NCBI GenBank assembly: GCA_041493205.1
Contig: JBGPYM010000006.1
Coordinates: 1 to 31,613 of the forward strand
DNA: 31,613 bases
Direction: 5' to 3'
DNA from: JBGPYM01 sp041493205
Lineage (GTDB): Bacteria > Bacteroidota > Ignavibacteria > UBA10030 > UBA6906
Within the stretch, counting starts at the first letter, position 1; the number at the start of each line of letters is the position of its first letter. A model generated the notes under the pieces. That model saw nothing but the letters and a program-made list of their open reading frames with translations, was not told the origin of the DNA and did not search any database. The position numbers and the translations under genes were made by a program. Shown here piece after piece: positions 1-8,651 of the stretch.

Positions 1-58
1 ATTGGATACAGTCGAGTGTCTCCTGGGGCCGATTGTAATGGATGAGCATGACGCACAC
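1..58 (-). CDS. Glycosyltransferase family 2, N-terminal fragment (cut by window edge)
   Basis: On the minus strand a frame opens near base 58 and runs off the window with residues VMLIHYNRPQETLDCIQ. That is the usual first beta strand and loop of a GT-A fold glycosyltransferase, where family members typically read 'YNRPEET(L)'. A GTG at 58 or an ATG at 49 could start it. The GTG has AGGGAA about nine bases upstream, so I prefer it. The gene would follow the GT4 gene ending at 78 after about 20 bases and so be the next cistron of the left operon. Only 19 codons are visible, so donor and acceptor cannot be guessed. Confidence 0.55.
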   Translation of the reverse strand, partial: MCVMLIHYNRPQETLDCIQ

Positions 59-77
59 GCCCGGCTTCCCTGTGCTT

Positions 78-1292
78 TTAGAGACCGATGAGTTCATCAC
101 ACTGGCGGACAATGGTGTCAAGATTCTTTTTTGCGTCGAAATCCTCCCTGACTCTCTTTCTTCCCTCCCGCCCCAGCCTTGCGCGCAGGCGTGGGTCACG
201 AGCCAGGCGGCCGATACACTGTGCCAGTTCCTGGTGGTCACCGGGTTGAAACAGCAACCCGTTCACGCCATCCACCATGCATTCTTCCATATGGGGAGTG
301 CGCGCCGCAATCACCGGCCGGGCGAAGCTCCAGGCTTCAATCACAGGCCGTGAAAAGTGGGGTTGCGGTGATGGTGACACAACGATGTCGGACGCTGCCA
401 CCAGTTCAAGCGGATTCATGATTTCACCCGCCATCACAACCGCTCCCAGGTCGCGGAGAGGCGCCGCGAGCTGCATGCAGTCATGAAAGTAGGCGCGAAT
501 CTCTTCGGTGCCTTCTTTCAGGTCGCTGCCGGCGATGACAAACACGATGCGACCGGAGCGATCGCGAAGGACCTGCGCGGCGCGCAGGAAATCGATCGTC
601 CCCTTGAAGGGTTTGATCCCTCCCAGCATCGAGACGACAGTCGTTCTGAGCGGCAGGCTGAATGCTGCCCTGAGCCTCTTCTGTGCAGCCGGACGCGAAG
701 GAGGCGGGGGGACGAATTCACCCACCACCTGGATCCGGGACCGCTGGGCGGGAGAAGGACTCAACTGCTCCGCCTCCTGGCGTGTAATGGCAAAGATTCT
801 TGCGTTATTGCCGAGGACGAAGCGGGAGATGAGCCGTCGCCTCACGCCAAACTTTCCCCGCAGGAGGGGGCTCCGGATGTGCGTTACCGCCGGTATACCC
901 GCACTCCGGGACGCCACCGATGCCTGAACGACCGAGTACTCATTCGTATAGACAATATCGGGCCGGAGTGTACGGATCACGCGACGCACGATCAGAAATC
1001 CGGCAACGAACTTCACCACATCCTTCAGAATGTTCCTGATGCCTTGCCAGGAAAACGGAGACATGGAGTATGCAAAGTGGACGCAGAGAGTGATGGTTGT
1101 AACAGGTCCGCGCCTCCCGTCGATGAGATTCGCCGATTGCCGCAATGCTGCGCCGTCCCGTGGCCGGAACTTCCAGGTGAGCACATCCACGTCGTACCCG
1201 CGATCCCGGAATCCCCGGACGAGATACTCCAGACTCACAGTGGACCCGTTCCGCTCCTGATCCTCATCGACAAAAAGCACGCGTTTTTTCAT
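78..1292 (-). CDS. GT4 family glycosyltransferase
   Basis: This is a 404-residue retaining glycosyltransferase of GT-B fold, probably cytoplasmic and adding one sugar to the lipid-linked repeat unit. The N-terminal Rossmann half begins MKKRVLFVDED and contains NGSTVSLEYLVRGF, the usual acceptor-side start. The C-terminal half has the donor-binding region with MLGGIKPFKG and PVIEAWSFARPVIA, where the glutamate of the EX7E-type motif lies. The frame stays open for 47 codons upstream, but that stretch is arginine-rich shadow sequence. The ATG at 1292 overlaps the stop of the upstream GT2 gene as ATGA. No Shine-Dalgarno sequence is seen before it, so translation is probably coupled. Sugar specificity is not readable. 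Confidence 0.88.
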   Translation of the reverse strand: MKKRVLFVDEDQERNGSTVSLEYLVRGFRDRGYDVDVLTWKFRPRDGAALRQSANLIDGRRGPVTTITLCVHFAYSMSPFSWQGIRNILKDVVKFVAGFLIVRRVIRTLRPDIVYTNEYSVVQASVASRSAGIPAVTHIRSPLLRGKFGVRRRLISRFVLGNNARIFAITRQEAEQLSPSPAQRSRIQVVGEFVPPPPSRPAAQKRLRAAFSLPLRTTVVSMLGGIKPFKGTIDFLRAAQVLRDRSGRIVFVIAGSDLKEGTEEIRAYFHDCMQLAAPLRDLGAVVMAGEIMNPLELVAASDIVVSPSPQPHFSRPVIEAWSFARPVIAARTPHMEECMVDGVNGLLFQPGDHQELAQCIGRLARDPRLRARLGREGRKRVREDFDAKKNLDTIVRQCDELIGL

Positions 1293-2080
1293 GAGGTTTC
1301 TGCGGGACGGCCAAGCAGCCGGCGGAGCGCCGACCCGGCGGGTCCGAGTACAAACGTGCGCGCGACTTTTCCGGCGAGATACCGTGCGTTCCGACGGTTG
1401 AGCCCGATCCCGTTCTTCGCATACACCCGGCAAATCTCCACGGTCTGCCGTCGCGCCTGGGAGAGACTTTTATTGTCCCGGTAATAGCGGTAATAGCTCA
1501 GGTTTCGGTTCACGAAGTGGAACCGGTGTTTCTTCCCGATCCGCAACAGGAAATCGAAATCCATAACCAGGTGAAGGTTTTCATCCACACCGCCTACTTC
1601 GGTAATCACTTCCCGCCGCCAGAAGAAGCTCGGCTGGCGGACGATATCGGGACACGCGATCAGAGCATCATAATCGATCGTATCCCCCGTGATGCTGTAG
1701 AGCGGGCGCCCGTCCCTGCCGACGAACGTGATGTTGCCATATAGCAGCATGCAATCCGGATGCGAGCGAAAATAGTCCGCGACAGCGCCGAACACATTTT
1801 CTTCGTAGTAGTCGTCCGAATTCAGCCACGCGACAACGTCACCGGTGGCACGCGCAAACCCTTTGTTTATCGCGTTACTCTGACCGGAATCTTTCTCCGA
1901 CACCCAGTGCAGGTGCGCATACTTCTTCAACACTGCAGTCGTGCCGTCGGTTGAGCCGCCGTCAATCACGATGTGTTCGACGTCGTCGTGATCCTGATGC
2001 ATCACCGAGCGGATGGTCGCTTCGATGAATTCCGCCTGATTGTACGACGGGGTCACAATGGAGATTTTCAATGGGATCAT
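1289..2080 (-). CDS. GT2 family glycosyltransferase
   Basis: This 263-residue inverting glycosyltransferase has a GT-A fold. It starts MIPLKISIVTPSYNQAEFIE, then shows the nucleotide-binding IDGGSTDGT (residues 39-47), the SEKDSGQSNAINKG loop, and WLNSDDYY around residues 85-92, the metal/donor-binding DXD equivalent. FFWRREV and a DFDFLLRIGKK segment follow, as in WcaA-like enzymes. There is no membrane domain. The ATG at 2080 forms a 4-base ATGA overlap with the preceding methyltransferase-like gene; the 21 upstream codons in frame look non-coding. It likely adds one sugar of the repeat unit. The substrate is unknown. Confidence 0.9.
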   Translation of the reverse strand: MIPLKISIVTPSYNQAEFIEATIRSVMHQDHDDVEHIVIDGGSTDGTTAVLKKYAHLHWVSEKDSGQSNAINKGFARATGDVVAWLNSDDYYEENVFGAVADYFRSHPDCMLLYGNITFVGRDGRPLYSITGDTIDYDALIACPDIVRQPSFFWRREVITEVGGVDENLHLVMDFDFLLRIGKKHRFHFVNRNLSYYRYYRDNKSLSQARRQTVEICRVYAKNGIGLNRRNARYLAGKVARTFVLGPAGSALRRLLGRPAETS

Positions 2081-2790
2081 CTGAGTGTCTGCATGCCGCG
2101 AAGGAGCGTCACGATGTCCGGTGCACGCGCGAGGACGACGCACCCCCGCTTTGCGCCTGTCTCCATCGAGGAATGTGCCGAAGGGAAGAAAACGGCAAGC
2201 CCCCCGCTGTCAATCTGAGGTTTCAGATATTCCAGCGTCAATGCCATGCCGTCGCCATAGTCGTCGTACGCATATCCCGGGTCCCCCGGGACTTTGAAAT
2301 CGTCCACCATGACGACGGCACCGGGACAACCGTCGAATATGATCCGGATTTCTTCGCGCAACGGAACATCGTTTTCCCAGTGCGCATCAAGATAAAAGAA
2401 TATCCTCCCGGCGGCGAAGTCGCGCGCGCCGAGGATGCTGTGAAGAAACGACCGGGCATCACTCCGCACCAGATGGATTGCGCGCCGGAAGAGAAACCTC
2501 GTGCGGGCGTACGCAAAAAACCGCTGATGCAGCTCTGCAGAATACACGGGCATGCGGGACGCTGCGCTCAGGTACCGGGTCGTCGCGCCATGAAACGTTC
2601 CTGTTTCCACTATCGCGCTGAAACCGATCCCTGTGATCAGCTCTTCAAAGATCTTCTGGCGGAACGCCTGGTCGTTAAATGGGCCTTCCCAGGTTCTCCT
2701 TGCCCCGGGGGCAGCGAGATAGTCGAGAATGCCCGTGAGCGTTTCCCCCAGCACACCCCGGACGAACCCTTTCACGGTCACGACAATCAT
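2077..2790 (-). CDS. Class I SAM-dependent methyltransferase-like protein
   Basis: This 237-residue protein has a Rossmann-type motif I, ETGTFHGAT (residues 62-70). A strand ending YSAEL follows, then the acidic LDAHWEND (134-141) and VMVDDFKVPGD (160-170). The layout resembles the CmcI/rhamnosyl O-methyltransferase type of SAM enzymes. It could O-methylate a sugar of the glycan, but the substrate is inferred only from the neighbourhood. The ATG at 2790 is chosen over one five codons earlier because it gives the ATGA overlap with the flippase gene stop, the arrangement used throughout this operon. The first 30 residues have no clear domain. I am fairly sure of the fold and less sure of the activity. 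Confidence 0.7.
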   Translation of the reverse strand: MIVVTVKGFVRGVLGETLTGILDYLAAPGARRTWEGPFNDQAFRQKIFEELITGIGFSAIVETGTFHGATTRYLSAASRMPVYSAELHQRFFAYARTRFLFRRAIHLVRSDARSFLHSILGARDFAAGRIFFYLDAHWENDVPLREEIRIIFDGCPGAVVMVDDFKVPGDPGYAYDDYGDGMALTLEYLKPQIDSGGLAVFFPSAHSSMETGAKRGCVVLARAPDIVTLLRGMQTLR

Positions 2791-4337
2791 TGCGCACGGC
2801 CGCACAGGAGGCGGACGGATATTCGTGAAATCGCCGTCGATGATCCGAGGTATCGGATGACGTCAGCCGGGGAAAGCAATCCGTACCTCCTGTAGAGGAG
2901 CACGCTCACCGTGAGAACGAGAGCCGGGGCGGTCAGGAGTTTCCATACGTTCGACTCCGTCAGGAGCGCTGCCAGCGAACCCGCGAGCACGGATCCCAGG
3001 AACGTGCCCAGCACGACCACGGCCTGCCGGCCCGAGTCGAACAGCGTAATCCCCAGCATGCGATACTGAAGGTAGAACGAAAGCGCTCCTGATGCCAGGA
3101 TCGCTGCCGAGGCGGAAACAATGACCGCCGCATACCCGATCCGCGGGCCGAGCGTCAGGAGTATCCCCACCGAAACAACGACATTCACTGCCTGCAGGAC
3201 CACCGTCAGCGACGCGTGTCCTTTTGCCATCAGGTACTGATAAAACGGCGTGACGGTTGTGCTCCCCAGAAGGAAGGCACTGACCAGCCACACGATCGTT
3301 GCTGCAATCATGTCGGTGTCATGATGAAATGCCAGCAGGACGGCGGGCGTCGTCGCCAGGACGACGATGCCGATGACGGGGAACACCAGAAACCAGATTT
3401 TCTGTTCGATATCCTGGATCAGCATTGTGATCTTTTCTTTGTCATTCAGCCGCGCCAGCAGCGGATACAGTGGATAGAAGAGTCGTGCGATCAGCCCCTG
3501 AATCTGATTCCGGGCTCTGAGGCCGATATCAAGGATGCCCACTTCACTGACGCCGAACATCCATGCGACCACGACCTTGGTCAGCGGTTCGTAGAGGAGG
3601 CTGATGACGCCGGCCGAGTAAAGCTGGAGTCCGTATGATAACTGACCGGCCGCGAGACGCCTGCCGCTGGTGACAATTCCCGCAAGCGAGAGCCCGCCCC
3701 ATGTACGGAATGCTATGACAGCAACCAGGCAGCACCAGATCAGGCTGGACGCCAGCACCGACGTGCCTATCGCATCAAGCGTGAAGCCCATGGCAATGAC
3801 GAGGAGGATGAGCCCCCAGTACATCGTCGAATACACCATTTGCGACAGATTCGTCAGATGAACTTTCTGCTGCGCGTCGATCATTGCCGCAAACGTCTGG
3901 CCCAGCAGGACGAGCGCGCTGCTGATGAACATCGATCGATAGAGCCAGAGCGCGGCGTCGATGTGACTTTCGGGAATGCTGAGAATGACCCTCAGGATCT
4001 CCCTCTCAAACACCAATCCGAAGACCAGGAGCGGGGTGAGGATGATAAGAAGGATGAGCAACGTCAGGGCGACGACGTGATCCGACTCCCTCGTCTTGCC
4101 GTGTTCCGCCAGAAAACGGACGAGTGACGCGTTCAATCCGAGGTTTGCCACCGTGTTCAGGTTACCGACGACTCCGAGCAGTGAAAACAGTCCGTAGGCC
4201 TCCGTCCCGAGCGTCCGGATAAACAACGGGACTGCGATGACCACCAGGAGAGCCGTCAGCACGGCATGCGCGACCCCCGTCAACGACCCTTTCAGGATCT
4301 CTCTCCGTACCGGACGTGCGGCGTCGCTCTCTTTCAT
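2787..4337 (-). CDS. Wzx-type flippase / polysaccharide biosynthesis membrane protein
   Basis: This 516-residue integral membrane protein has a dozen or more hydrophobic segments spread over its whole length, starting at HAVLTALLVVIAVPLFIRTL (about residues 24-43). The beginning, with a basic N-terminus followed by GTEAYGLFSLLGVVGNL, is typical of the MATE/MOP superfamily Wzx (RfbX-like) proteins. These move undecaprenyl-diphosphate-linked repeat units across the inner membrane. It lies directly after the polymerase-like gene (ATGA overlap at 4334-4337), the usual Wzx/Wzy pairing. No Shine-Dalgarno sequence is visible, consistent with translational coupling. Length is slightly above the common 420-500 residues. 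Family assignment is firm; the transported glycan is inferred. Confidence 0.87.
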   Translation of the reverse strand: MKESDAARPVRREILKGSLTGVAHAVLTALLVVIAVPLFIRTLGTEAYGLFSLLGVVGNLNTVANLGLNASLVRFLAEHGKTRESDHVVALTLLILLIILTPLLVFGLVFEREILRVILSIPESHIDAALWLYRSMFISSALVLLGQTFAAMIDAQQKVHLTNLSQMVYSTMYWGLILLVIAMGFTLDAIGTSVLASSLIWCCLVAVIAFRTWGGLSLAGIVTSGRRLAAGQLSYGLQLYSAGVISLLYEPLTKVVVAWMFGVSEVGILDIGLRARNQIQGLIARLFYPLYPLLARLNDKEKITMLIQDIEQKIWFLVFPVIGIVVLATTPAVLLAFHHDTDMIAATIVWLVSAFLLGSTTVTPFYQYLMAKGHASLTVVLQAVNVVVSVGILLTLGPRIGYAAVIVSASAAILASGALSFYLQYRMLGITLFDSGRQAVVVLGTFLGSVLAGSLAALLTESNVWKLLTAPALVLTVSVLLYRRYGLLSPADVIRYLGSSTAISRISVRLLCGRAQ

Positions 4338-5767
4338 ACGAGACGGGGAGATCCGTCAGCCTCCCCGGCGACGGGCTCATCGGGGATTTTCGCATGAGAA
4401 GTTACGAGGCCCAGCGTCAATCCGAAGAGTACGATCCCCTGCCCCCAGAGCCACGCATCGGTCATCGCCATTGAAACGCAACAGTACACAACACCCGCCG
4501 CCCCTGCCAGGGCAACGGTTCTTTGTTCTCCCGACGTACTGCGGCGGATGGATCGTCCTGCTGTGCGCAGGCCTGCGGCCAGGACAAGGAGAAAACCGAT
4601 GGTGCCCAGGATCCCCGTCTCCGTCAGGACGGCAAGGTACGCGATATGGGGGGAGAGGCCCTCGACGTAGTCCCTGTAGAACTGGGAAGGAATCCGGGCA
4701 TACTGAGCGGAGGACGACGCAAATCCGTACACCCCGACACCCACGATGGGATGCACAAAAAACGCCTGCAGCGCTGTATCCCAGATCATCAGACGCGTAA
4801 TCAGCGAATTTTTGATCACCACGGACGAGCTGCTCCCGGAGGTTTCCACCTCACCGAGATCAACGGCCCGTCGTTGTATCTCCGGGTTGAGTTCCGTGAG
4901 TGACCAGAGGGCGAGACCGATCACGAGCACTCCCGCAATGGCGAACCTTCCAAAACGCGCCCGTGAAATGCCCACGACATCCGGGTGCAGGAGCACGTAA
5001 GCGCCGAGAATGAAGAGCGTCACGCCGGTAGAAATCCATGCATTCCGTGTCTGCGTCAGTATCAAGGACGCGGCCAGGAGCAGACACGCAAGAAGCGGCA
5101 GGATGCGCCGGGTCCCCCGGGCGCACAGACTTATGGCTGCCGTGAGCGTGACTGCCAGTCCGGCATAGTCCACGAACATGACGCCGGCAAATCCAAATTC
5201 GCGCTTCCCCGTCATCAGGCCCACCACCAGCACATTGGCCGCATTAAGGAGTGCCAGGGCGAGAAAGCCCGCGACAGCCCGACGAATCACGGCGCGCGAA
5301 CGGACGCCGGCGACAAGGGTGAAGAACACGAGAGCGAAGGCAAGGATGTTGAAGAGCCACGCGACGCTTCGTCCGGGATCGGCGGCGTTCAGGAAAGAGG
5401 GGAGTATCAAAACGCCATAGAGCGCGAGAGGCACATTGACGGGACTGGAAAATTCCTTCCACCGCGTGCCGCGCGCGTTGAGCAAAAACGCCGTCGCGAA
5501 CGGAATCGACATCCAGACGGCACTGCTGAAATACGACAGATGAAAATCCACAAAGAGGGCCGCCACGAGGCCGAACAGGGCGATCTCGAAATTCGACTGC
5601 ATGAGGAGCAGGAACGCAATGGCGGGCGCGAGGACCAGGACCTCCGGTTCTCCGCCCAGGATCGCCAGTGCGGCCACAAAGACGATCGTAAGGATCAGCC
5701 CCGCCGTCAGCGCGATACTGCGTTCGCGACCGGGGAAGGGATCGAGAGCAATGCTGCCCGTGTTCAC
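4334..5767 (-). CDS. O-antigen polymerase/ligase-like membrane protein (Wzy/WaaL family)
   Basis: This 477-residue multi-spanning protein carries the Wzy_C/O-antigen-ligase signature. LILTQTRNAWIS sits at the end of a membrane segment, followed by a large periplasmic loop with ITRLMIWDTALQAFFVHPIVGVGVYGF. Next to the Wzx-like gene it most likely polymerises repeat units in the periplasm, but the same domain occurs in WaaL ligases and sequence alone does not separate them. Two GTG starts are possible, at 5791 and 5767. I prefer 5767 because it forms a 4-base GTGA overlap with the chain-length gene, as at most junctions here; neither has a good ribosome site. Confidence 0.82.
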   Translation of the reverse strand: MNTGSIALDPFPGRERSIALTAGLILTIVFVAALAILGGEPEVLVLAPAIAFLLLMQSNFEIALFGLVAALFVDFHLSYFSSAVWMSIPFATAFLLNARGTRWKEFSSPVNVPLALYGVLILPSFLNAADPGRSVAWLFNILAFALVFFTLVAGVRSRAVIRRAVAGFLALALLNAANVLVVGLMTGKREFGFAGVMFVDYAGLAVTLTAAISLCARGTRRILPLLACLLLAASLILTQTRNAWISTGVTLFILGAYVLLHPDVVGISRARFGRFAIAGVLVIGLALWSLTELNPEIQRRAVDLGEVETSGSSSSVVIKNSLITRLMIWDTALQAFFVHPIVGVGVYGFASSSAQYARIPSQFYRDYVEGLSPHIAYLAVLTETGILGTIGFLLVLAAGLRTAGRSIRRSTSGEQRTVALAGAAGVVYCCVSMAMTDAWLWGQGIVLFGLTLGLVTSHAKIPDEPVAGEADGSPRLV

Positions 5768-6981
5768 GTTCCCCGTTTCAGTGATTGCCACGTCCAGCGC
5801 TTCGCTTCATTGAGCACCGCCCGCCAGCGGGAGTCGTCTTCGGTCAACACGGCATGCCGCGCCAGGAGGATGACGAAGACGATCACGCTCACGGAAATAG
5901 CGCCAATGAATGCAAAAAGGGTTCGCGGCGGATAACTCTTTTTGGCCGGAGGGACCCCGTAGTCAATGACCTGGAGAACCGGCGTGTCCCGTTTCTCCTC
6001 GAATTTTGCCTGTTCGTACAGCGGCATCACATATTCGAGCAGGAGATTGTTGAGCTCGACCGCCCTGTAGCGGCGCAGATACTCCACCGTCGTCAGGGGC
6101 AGGGACTTGAGCGGAAGCAGCGGACTCCCCGGATCCCCGACGGATCGCAGTTCGGCGAGCTTCTTCTCATAGACCTCGATCTGCATCTGAGCTTCCGCCA
6201 CCTGCGGTGACGCTTTGTCGTACATTCGTTCCAGAATGCCCCGCTGAAACCTTTTGGCCGCCAGCTGGGTTTCGAGTTCGGTGTGCGCGGCGATGATCCC
6301 CGAGAGCTGGCTCTTCACGTCGAGGAGCCCGGTGCGTTCCTGAAACGCGCGGAGCGAATCCTCCGCTGCCTTCAAATCGGCGGTAATCTCCTGCAGCCGT
6401 TTCCCGAGAAATTCCCGGTTCTGTCCCGACCGGCTGCTGTTAAGTTCGACGATTCTTTCGTTCATCCTCCGGATGATGAAATTGGTCATATCTGCGGCAC
6501 GTTGCCTGGTGCCTGCGCGGACGGTCAGCAGGAATGCGGATTCGATCGTTTCTTTGGTCGATACCTCCTTTGCGAGCCGCTTGACCGCCCGTTCCATATG
6601 ATCGACGGCGCCGGTATCCAGACCATAGACGTCGATCAACCCGAAGGCGTGAATCACATCCTCCAGCATCGATCGGCTGTAGATGATCGTGGTGTAGAGG
6701 TCCATGTCGGAATGGGGCGTCTTCGTCCCGAGACTGAATGGCAGACCCTTCAGATTGCGCAGGAGCCCCGCAGCGGCCGACGACGTCTCTTCCTCCCGCG
6801 GGATGAGGGTTGCCGTCGCCTCGAATTGCTCCTCGATGAGAACGTAGATCGCTCCGTACGAAAGAACAAGGGAGCCAACGAACACCAGGAGGAACAGCTC
6901 CTTCCTTCGAACGAGGAACTCCATATAGTGCAGCAGGGAAAAACCTTTCGGTTCTGGCATGACAGACACCTGCTTTGTCAT
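5764..6981 (-). CDS. Wzz-like chain-length determinant / polysaccharide co-polymerase
   Basis: This 405-residue protein has the classic layout. A short cytoplasmic N-terminus with LLHYMEFLVRRKE is followed by transmembrane segment 1 (about 28-49) and a long periplasmic domain rich in coiled-coil (for example EFLGKRLQEITADLKAAEDS). A proline-containing SYPPRTL then leads into a second transmembrane segment close to the C-terminus. It sets polymer length with the Wzy-like protein and can contact the Wza-like exporter encoded just upstream. There is no C-terminal Walker-A BY-kinase domain and no separate kinase in the window. The ATG at 6981 gives an ATGA overlap with the exporter stop; 39 in-frame upstream codons are rejected. 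Confidence 0.88.
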   Translation of the reverse strand: MTKQVSVMPEPKGFSLLHYMEFLVRRKELFLLVFVGSLVLSYGAIYVLIEEQFEATATLIPREEETSSAAAGLLRNLKGLPFSLGTKTPHSDMDLYTTIIYSRSMLEDVIHAFGLIDVYGLDTGAVDHMERAVKRLAKEVSTKETIESAFLLTVRAGTRQRAADMTNFIIRRMNERIVELNSSRSGQNREFLGKRLQEITADLKAAEDSLRAFQERTGLLDVKSQLSGIIAAHTELETQLAAKRFQRGILERMYDKASPQVAEAQMQIEVYEKKLAELRSVGDPGSPLLPLKSLPLTTVEYLRRYRAVELNNLLLEYVMPLYEQAKFEEKRDTPVLQVIDYGVPPAKKSYPPRTLFAFIGAISVSVIVFVILLARHAVLTEDDSRWRAVLNEAKRWTWQSLKRGT

Positions 6982-8651
6982 TTGTTGGTCTGTATGACGA
7001 GCAAGACGATGCTCACCGCCACGCTCACAATCGAGGCTGACTGCGCGATGATGTTCAGGTAATATCCAAAGGGGCGTTCGGGTTGCTTGGGGATCCACAC
7101 ATAGTCACCTTCCTCCACGTGTGTGTCACCCGGGGAAAGCCACTGCCGCGTTTTCGCCTTCACGACCTTGATATCGCCGCTGCGCGCGCGGTCCGTCACC
7201 CCGCCTGCCTTCTGGATGTAGTACCAGACATCCTGTCCCCCGGTGAACGCCACGTGGCCGGGATTGACCACCTGGCCGAACACGTAGATGTTTCTCTTGC
7301 GGGACGGGATATTCACCACGTCTTCGTCCTGAAGAATGACATTTTGCAATGAATCGCCCATCTGGTACAGCCTGACAAAGTCCGCATTGACAGCCTCTTT
7401 CCTGAGACGGAGGTTTGTCTCGAGGTAGTAATACGTGCTGTCATCCGGGGGCACACCCCCCCGCAGGCTTTCGAGCTGCTCGAGCGCCACATCGGCCGGT
7501 GCAATCGGCTCGCGGAGAACCTCCGCAGAGGCAAGAGCTGCGAATTCGGTGAATCCCCCGGCGGCTTCAATCACCGACGTCAACCTGGTCGAGTTCCTCG
7601 TAATCGGATATATCCCCGGCCTGCGCACCTCACCGGTCACTCTCACCCGGTAGTCCCCGCGCAGATCGACCTTCCCCCTGACGAGCAGACGGTCGCCCGG
7701 CTGCATGCCCAAGTCCGTCTGCGTTCCTTCCAGGATCGCGCGTCCGTTCAGCAGCGCGCGTTCCACGATGTCTCCGGAGAGATCCTGTCGCGAGAACTCG
7801 ACACTGTCCGGCTGGGCCGTGGGGGTGAATCCGAACGCAATCCGGAGCGCGTCCTTCACACTGTCCCCTTCTGCAAACTCGTATCGACCGGGTGCATTCA
7901 CGGCCCCGTATACCCCAAATACGTTCTTCTTAAAATCGTTCGGCGGTACCACGATGTTGTCACCCTCGCGGAGATACGGATTGTACCTGTCGTCCCGCGT
8001 GGCGAGGAATTTCTGGATATCGGCACGCGATTGCGTCCCGTCCTTGTGCCGCACGATGACCCGCCGGGTGGACATCCTCTCCAGCACCGGCTGGAGCTCA
8101 TCAAAGCGCTGTCCTGTCAGCAGCTTGTTTGCCTCTTCGACCGCTTTATCGACGCGGTTGTAGGCGGCCATAACGTACGAACCGGGGTTGAGGACGGTCC
8201 CGCGCACTGTAATGACGATCGGACGGGGTGTCACCAGGGTGAAGGTCGGCTCTCCGATTCTGTAGCGTTTCCCGAGTGCATCAATGACCTTCCTCCGTGC
8301 GGCGGACAGCGTCATATCCGCGACGCGGACCTCTCCCACGGTGGGAATGATCAGTGTCCCTTCGGGCGTCACGGTGAGCTGCAATGCGAGCGGGGGGCTG
8401 GTCCAGACATTGATGGCGAACACGTCGGACGGTCCGACAAAGTAGCTTTCAGGGGCAATCGTCGATTCGAGTGCCGGGCCGCGCGGCTGAGTAACGAGGG
8501 TGGGAATCCCCGTCGCCTTGTCCCTGTCGCCAAAGAGGTCTGTCTCGCCACCCGGACGTTTTATCTGTGCGCTGCCGCTTGCCGCGACGATCAAACCCAG
8601 CAGACAGCCCGCGATGATGCCGCCCGGGTTGAAATGTTTATCGGTCTTCAT
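6978..8651 (-). CDS. Wza-like polysaccharide export protein with SLBB repeats
   Basis: This 557-residue secreted protein should form the periplasmic/outer-membrane export channel for the glycan. The N-terminus is a signal peptide, with a hydrophobic run over residues 12-24 and a likely cut near GSA-Q. The Poly_export domain spans about 69-145 (YFVGPSDVFAINVW, GTLIIPTVGEVRV). About four SLBB-type repeats follow, each with a G-x-V-x-x-PG-x-Y signature such as GAVNAPGRYEF, GEVRRPGIYPI and GQVVNPGHVAF. A hydrophobic tail near 535-553 may span the outer membrane. An IAGC string at 13-16 resembles a lipobox but sits before the hydrophobic core, so I do not call a lipoprotein. ATG 8651 has AGGGAA five bases upstream and overlaps rfbB by 14 bases. 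Confidence 0.9.
   Translation of the reverse strand: MKTDKHFNPGGIIAGCLLGLIVAASGSAQIKRPGGETDLFGDRDKATGIPTLVTQPRGPALESTIAPESYFVGPSDVFAINVWTSPPLALQLTVTPEGTLIIPTVGEVRVADMTLSAARRKVIDALGKRYRIGEPTFTLVTPRPIVITVRGTVLNPGSYVMAAYNRVDKAVEEANKLLTGQRFDELQPVLERMSTRRVIVRHKDGTQSRADIQKFLATRDDRYNPYLREGDNIVVPPNDFKKNVFGVYGAVNAPGRYEFAEGDSVKDALRIAFGFTPTAQPDSVEFSRQDLSGDIVERALLNGRAILEGTQTDLGMQPGDRLLVRGKVDLRGDYRVRVTGEVRRPGIYPITRNSTRLTSVIEAAGGFTEFAALASAEVLREPIAPADVALEQLESLRGGVPPDDSTYYYLETNLRLRKEAVNADFVRLYQMGDSLQNVILQDEDVVNIPSRKRNIYVFGQVVNPGHVAFTGGQDVWYYIQKAGGVTDRARSGDIKVVKAKTRQWLSPGDTHVEEGDYVWIPKQPERPFGYYLNIIAQSASIVSVAVSIVLLVIQTNK

Noticed and set aside
4985..5935. 316-codon plus-strand frame antisense to the polymerase-like gene
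   Set aside because: Its very Arg/Gln/Glu/His-rich product is the expected complement of hydrophobic membrane codons, not a real protein.
8600..8615. Lipobox-like IAGC in the exporter signal peptide
   Set aside because: The cysteine comes before most of the hydrophobic core, and a better type I signal peptidase site (GSA-Q) follows, so a lipoprotein call is not supported.
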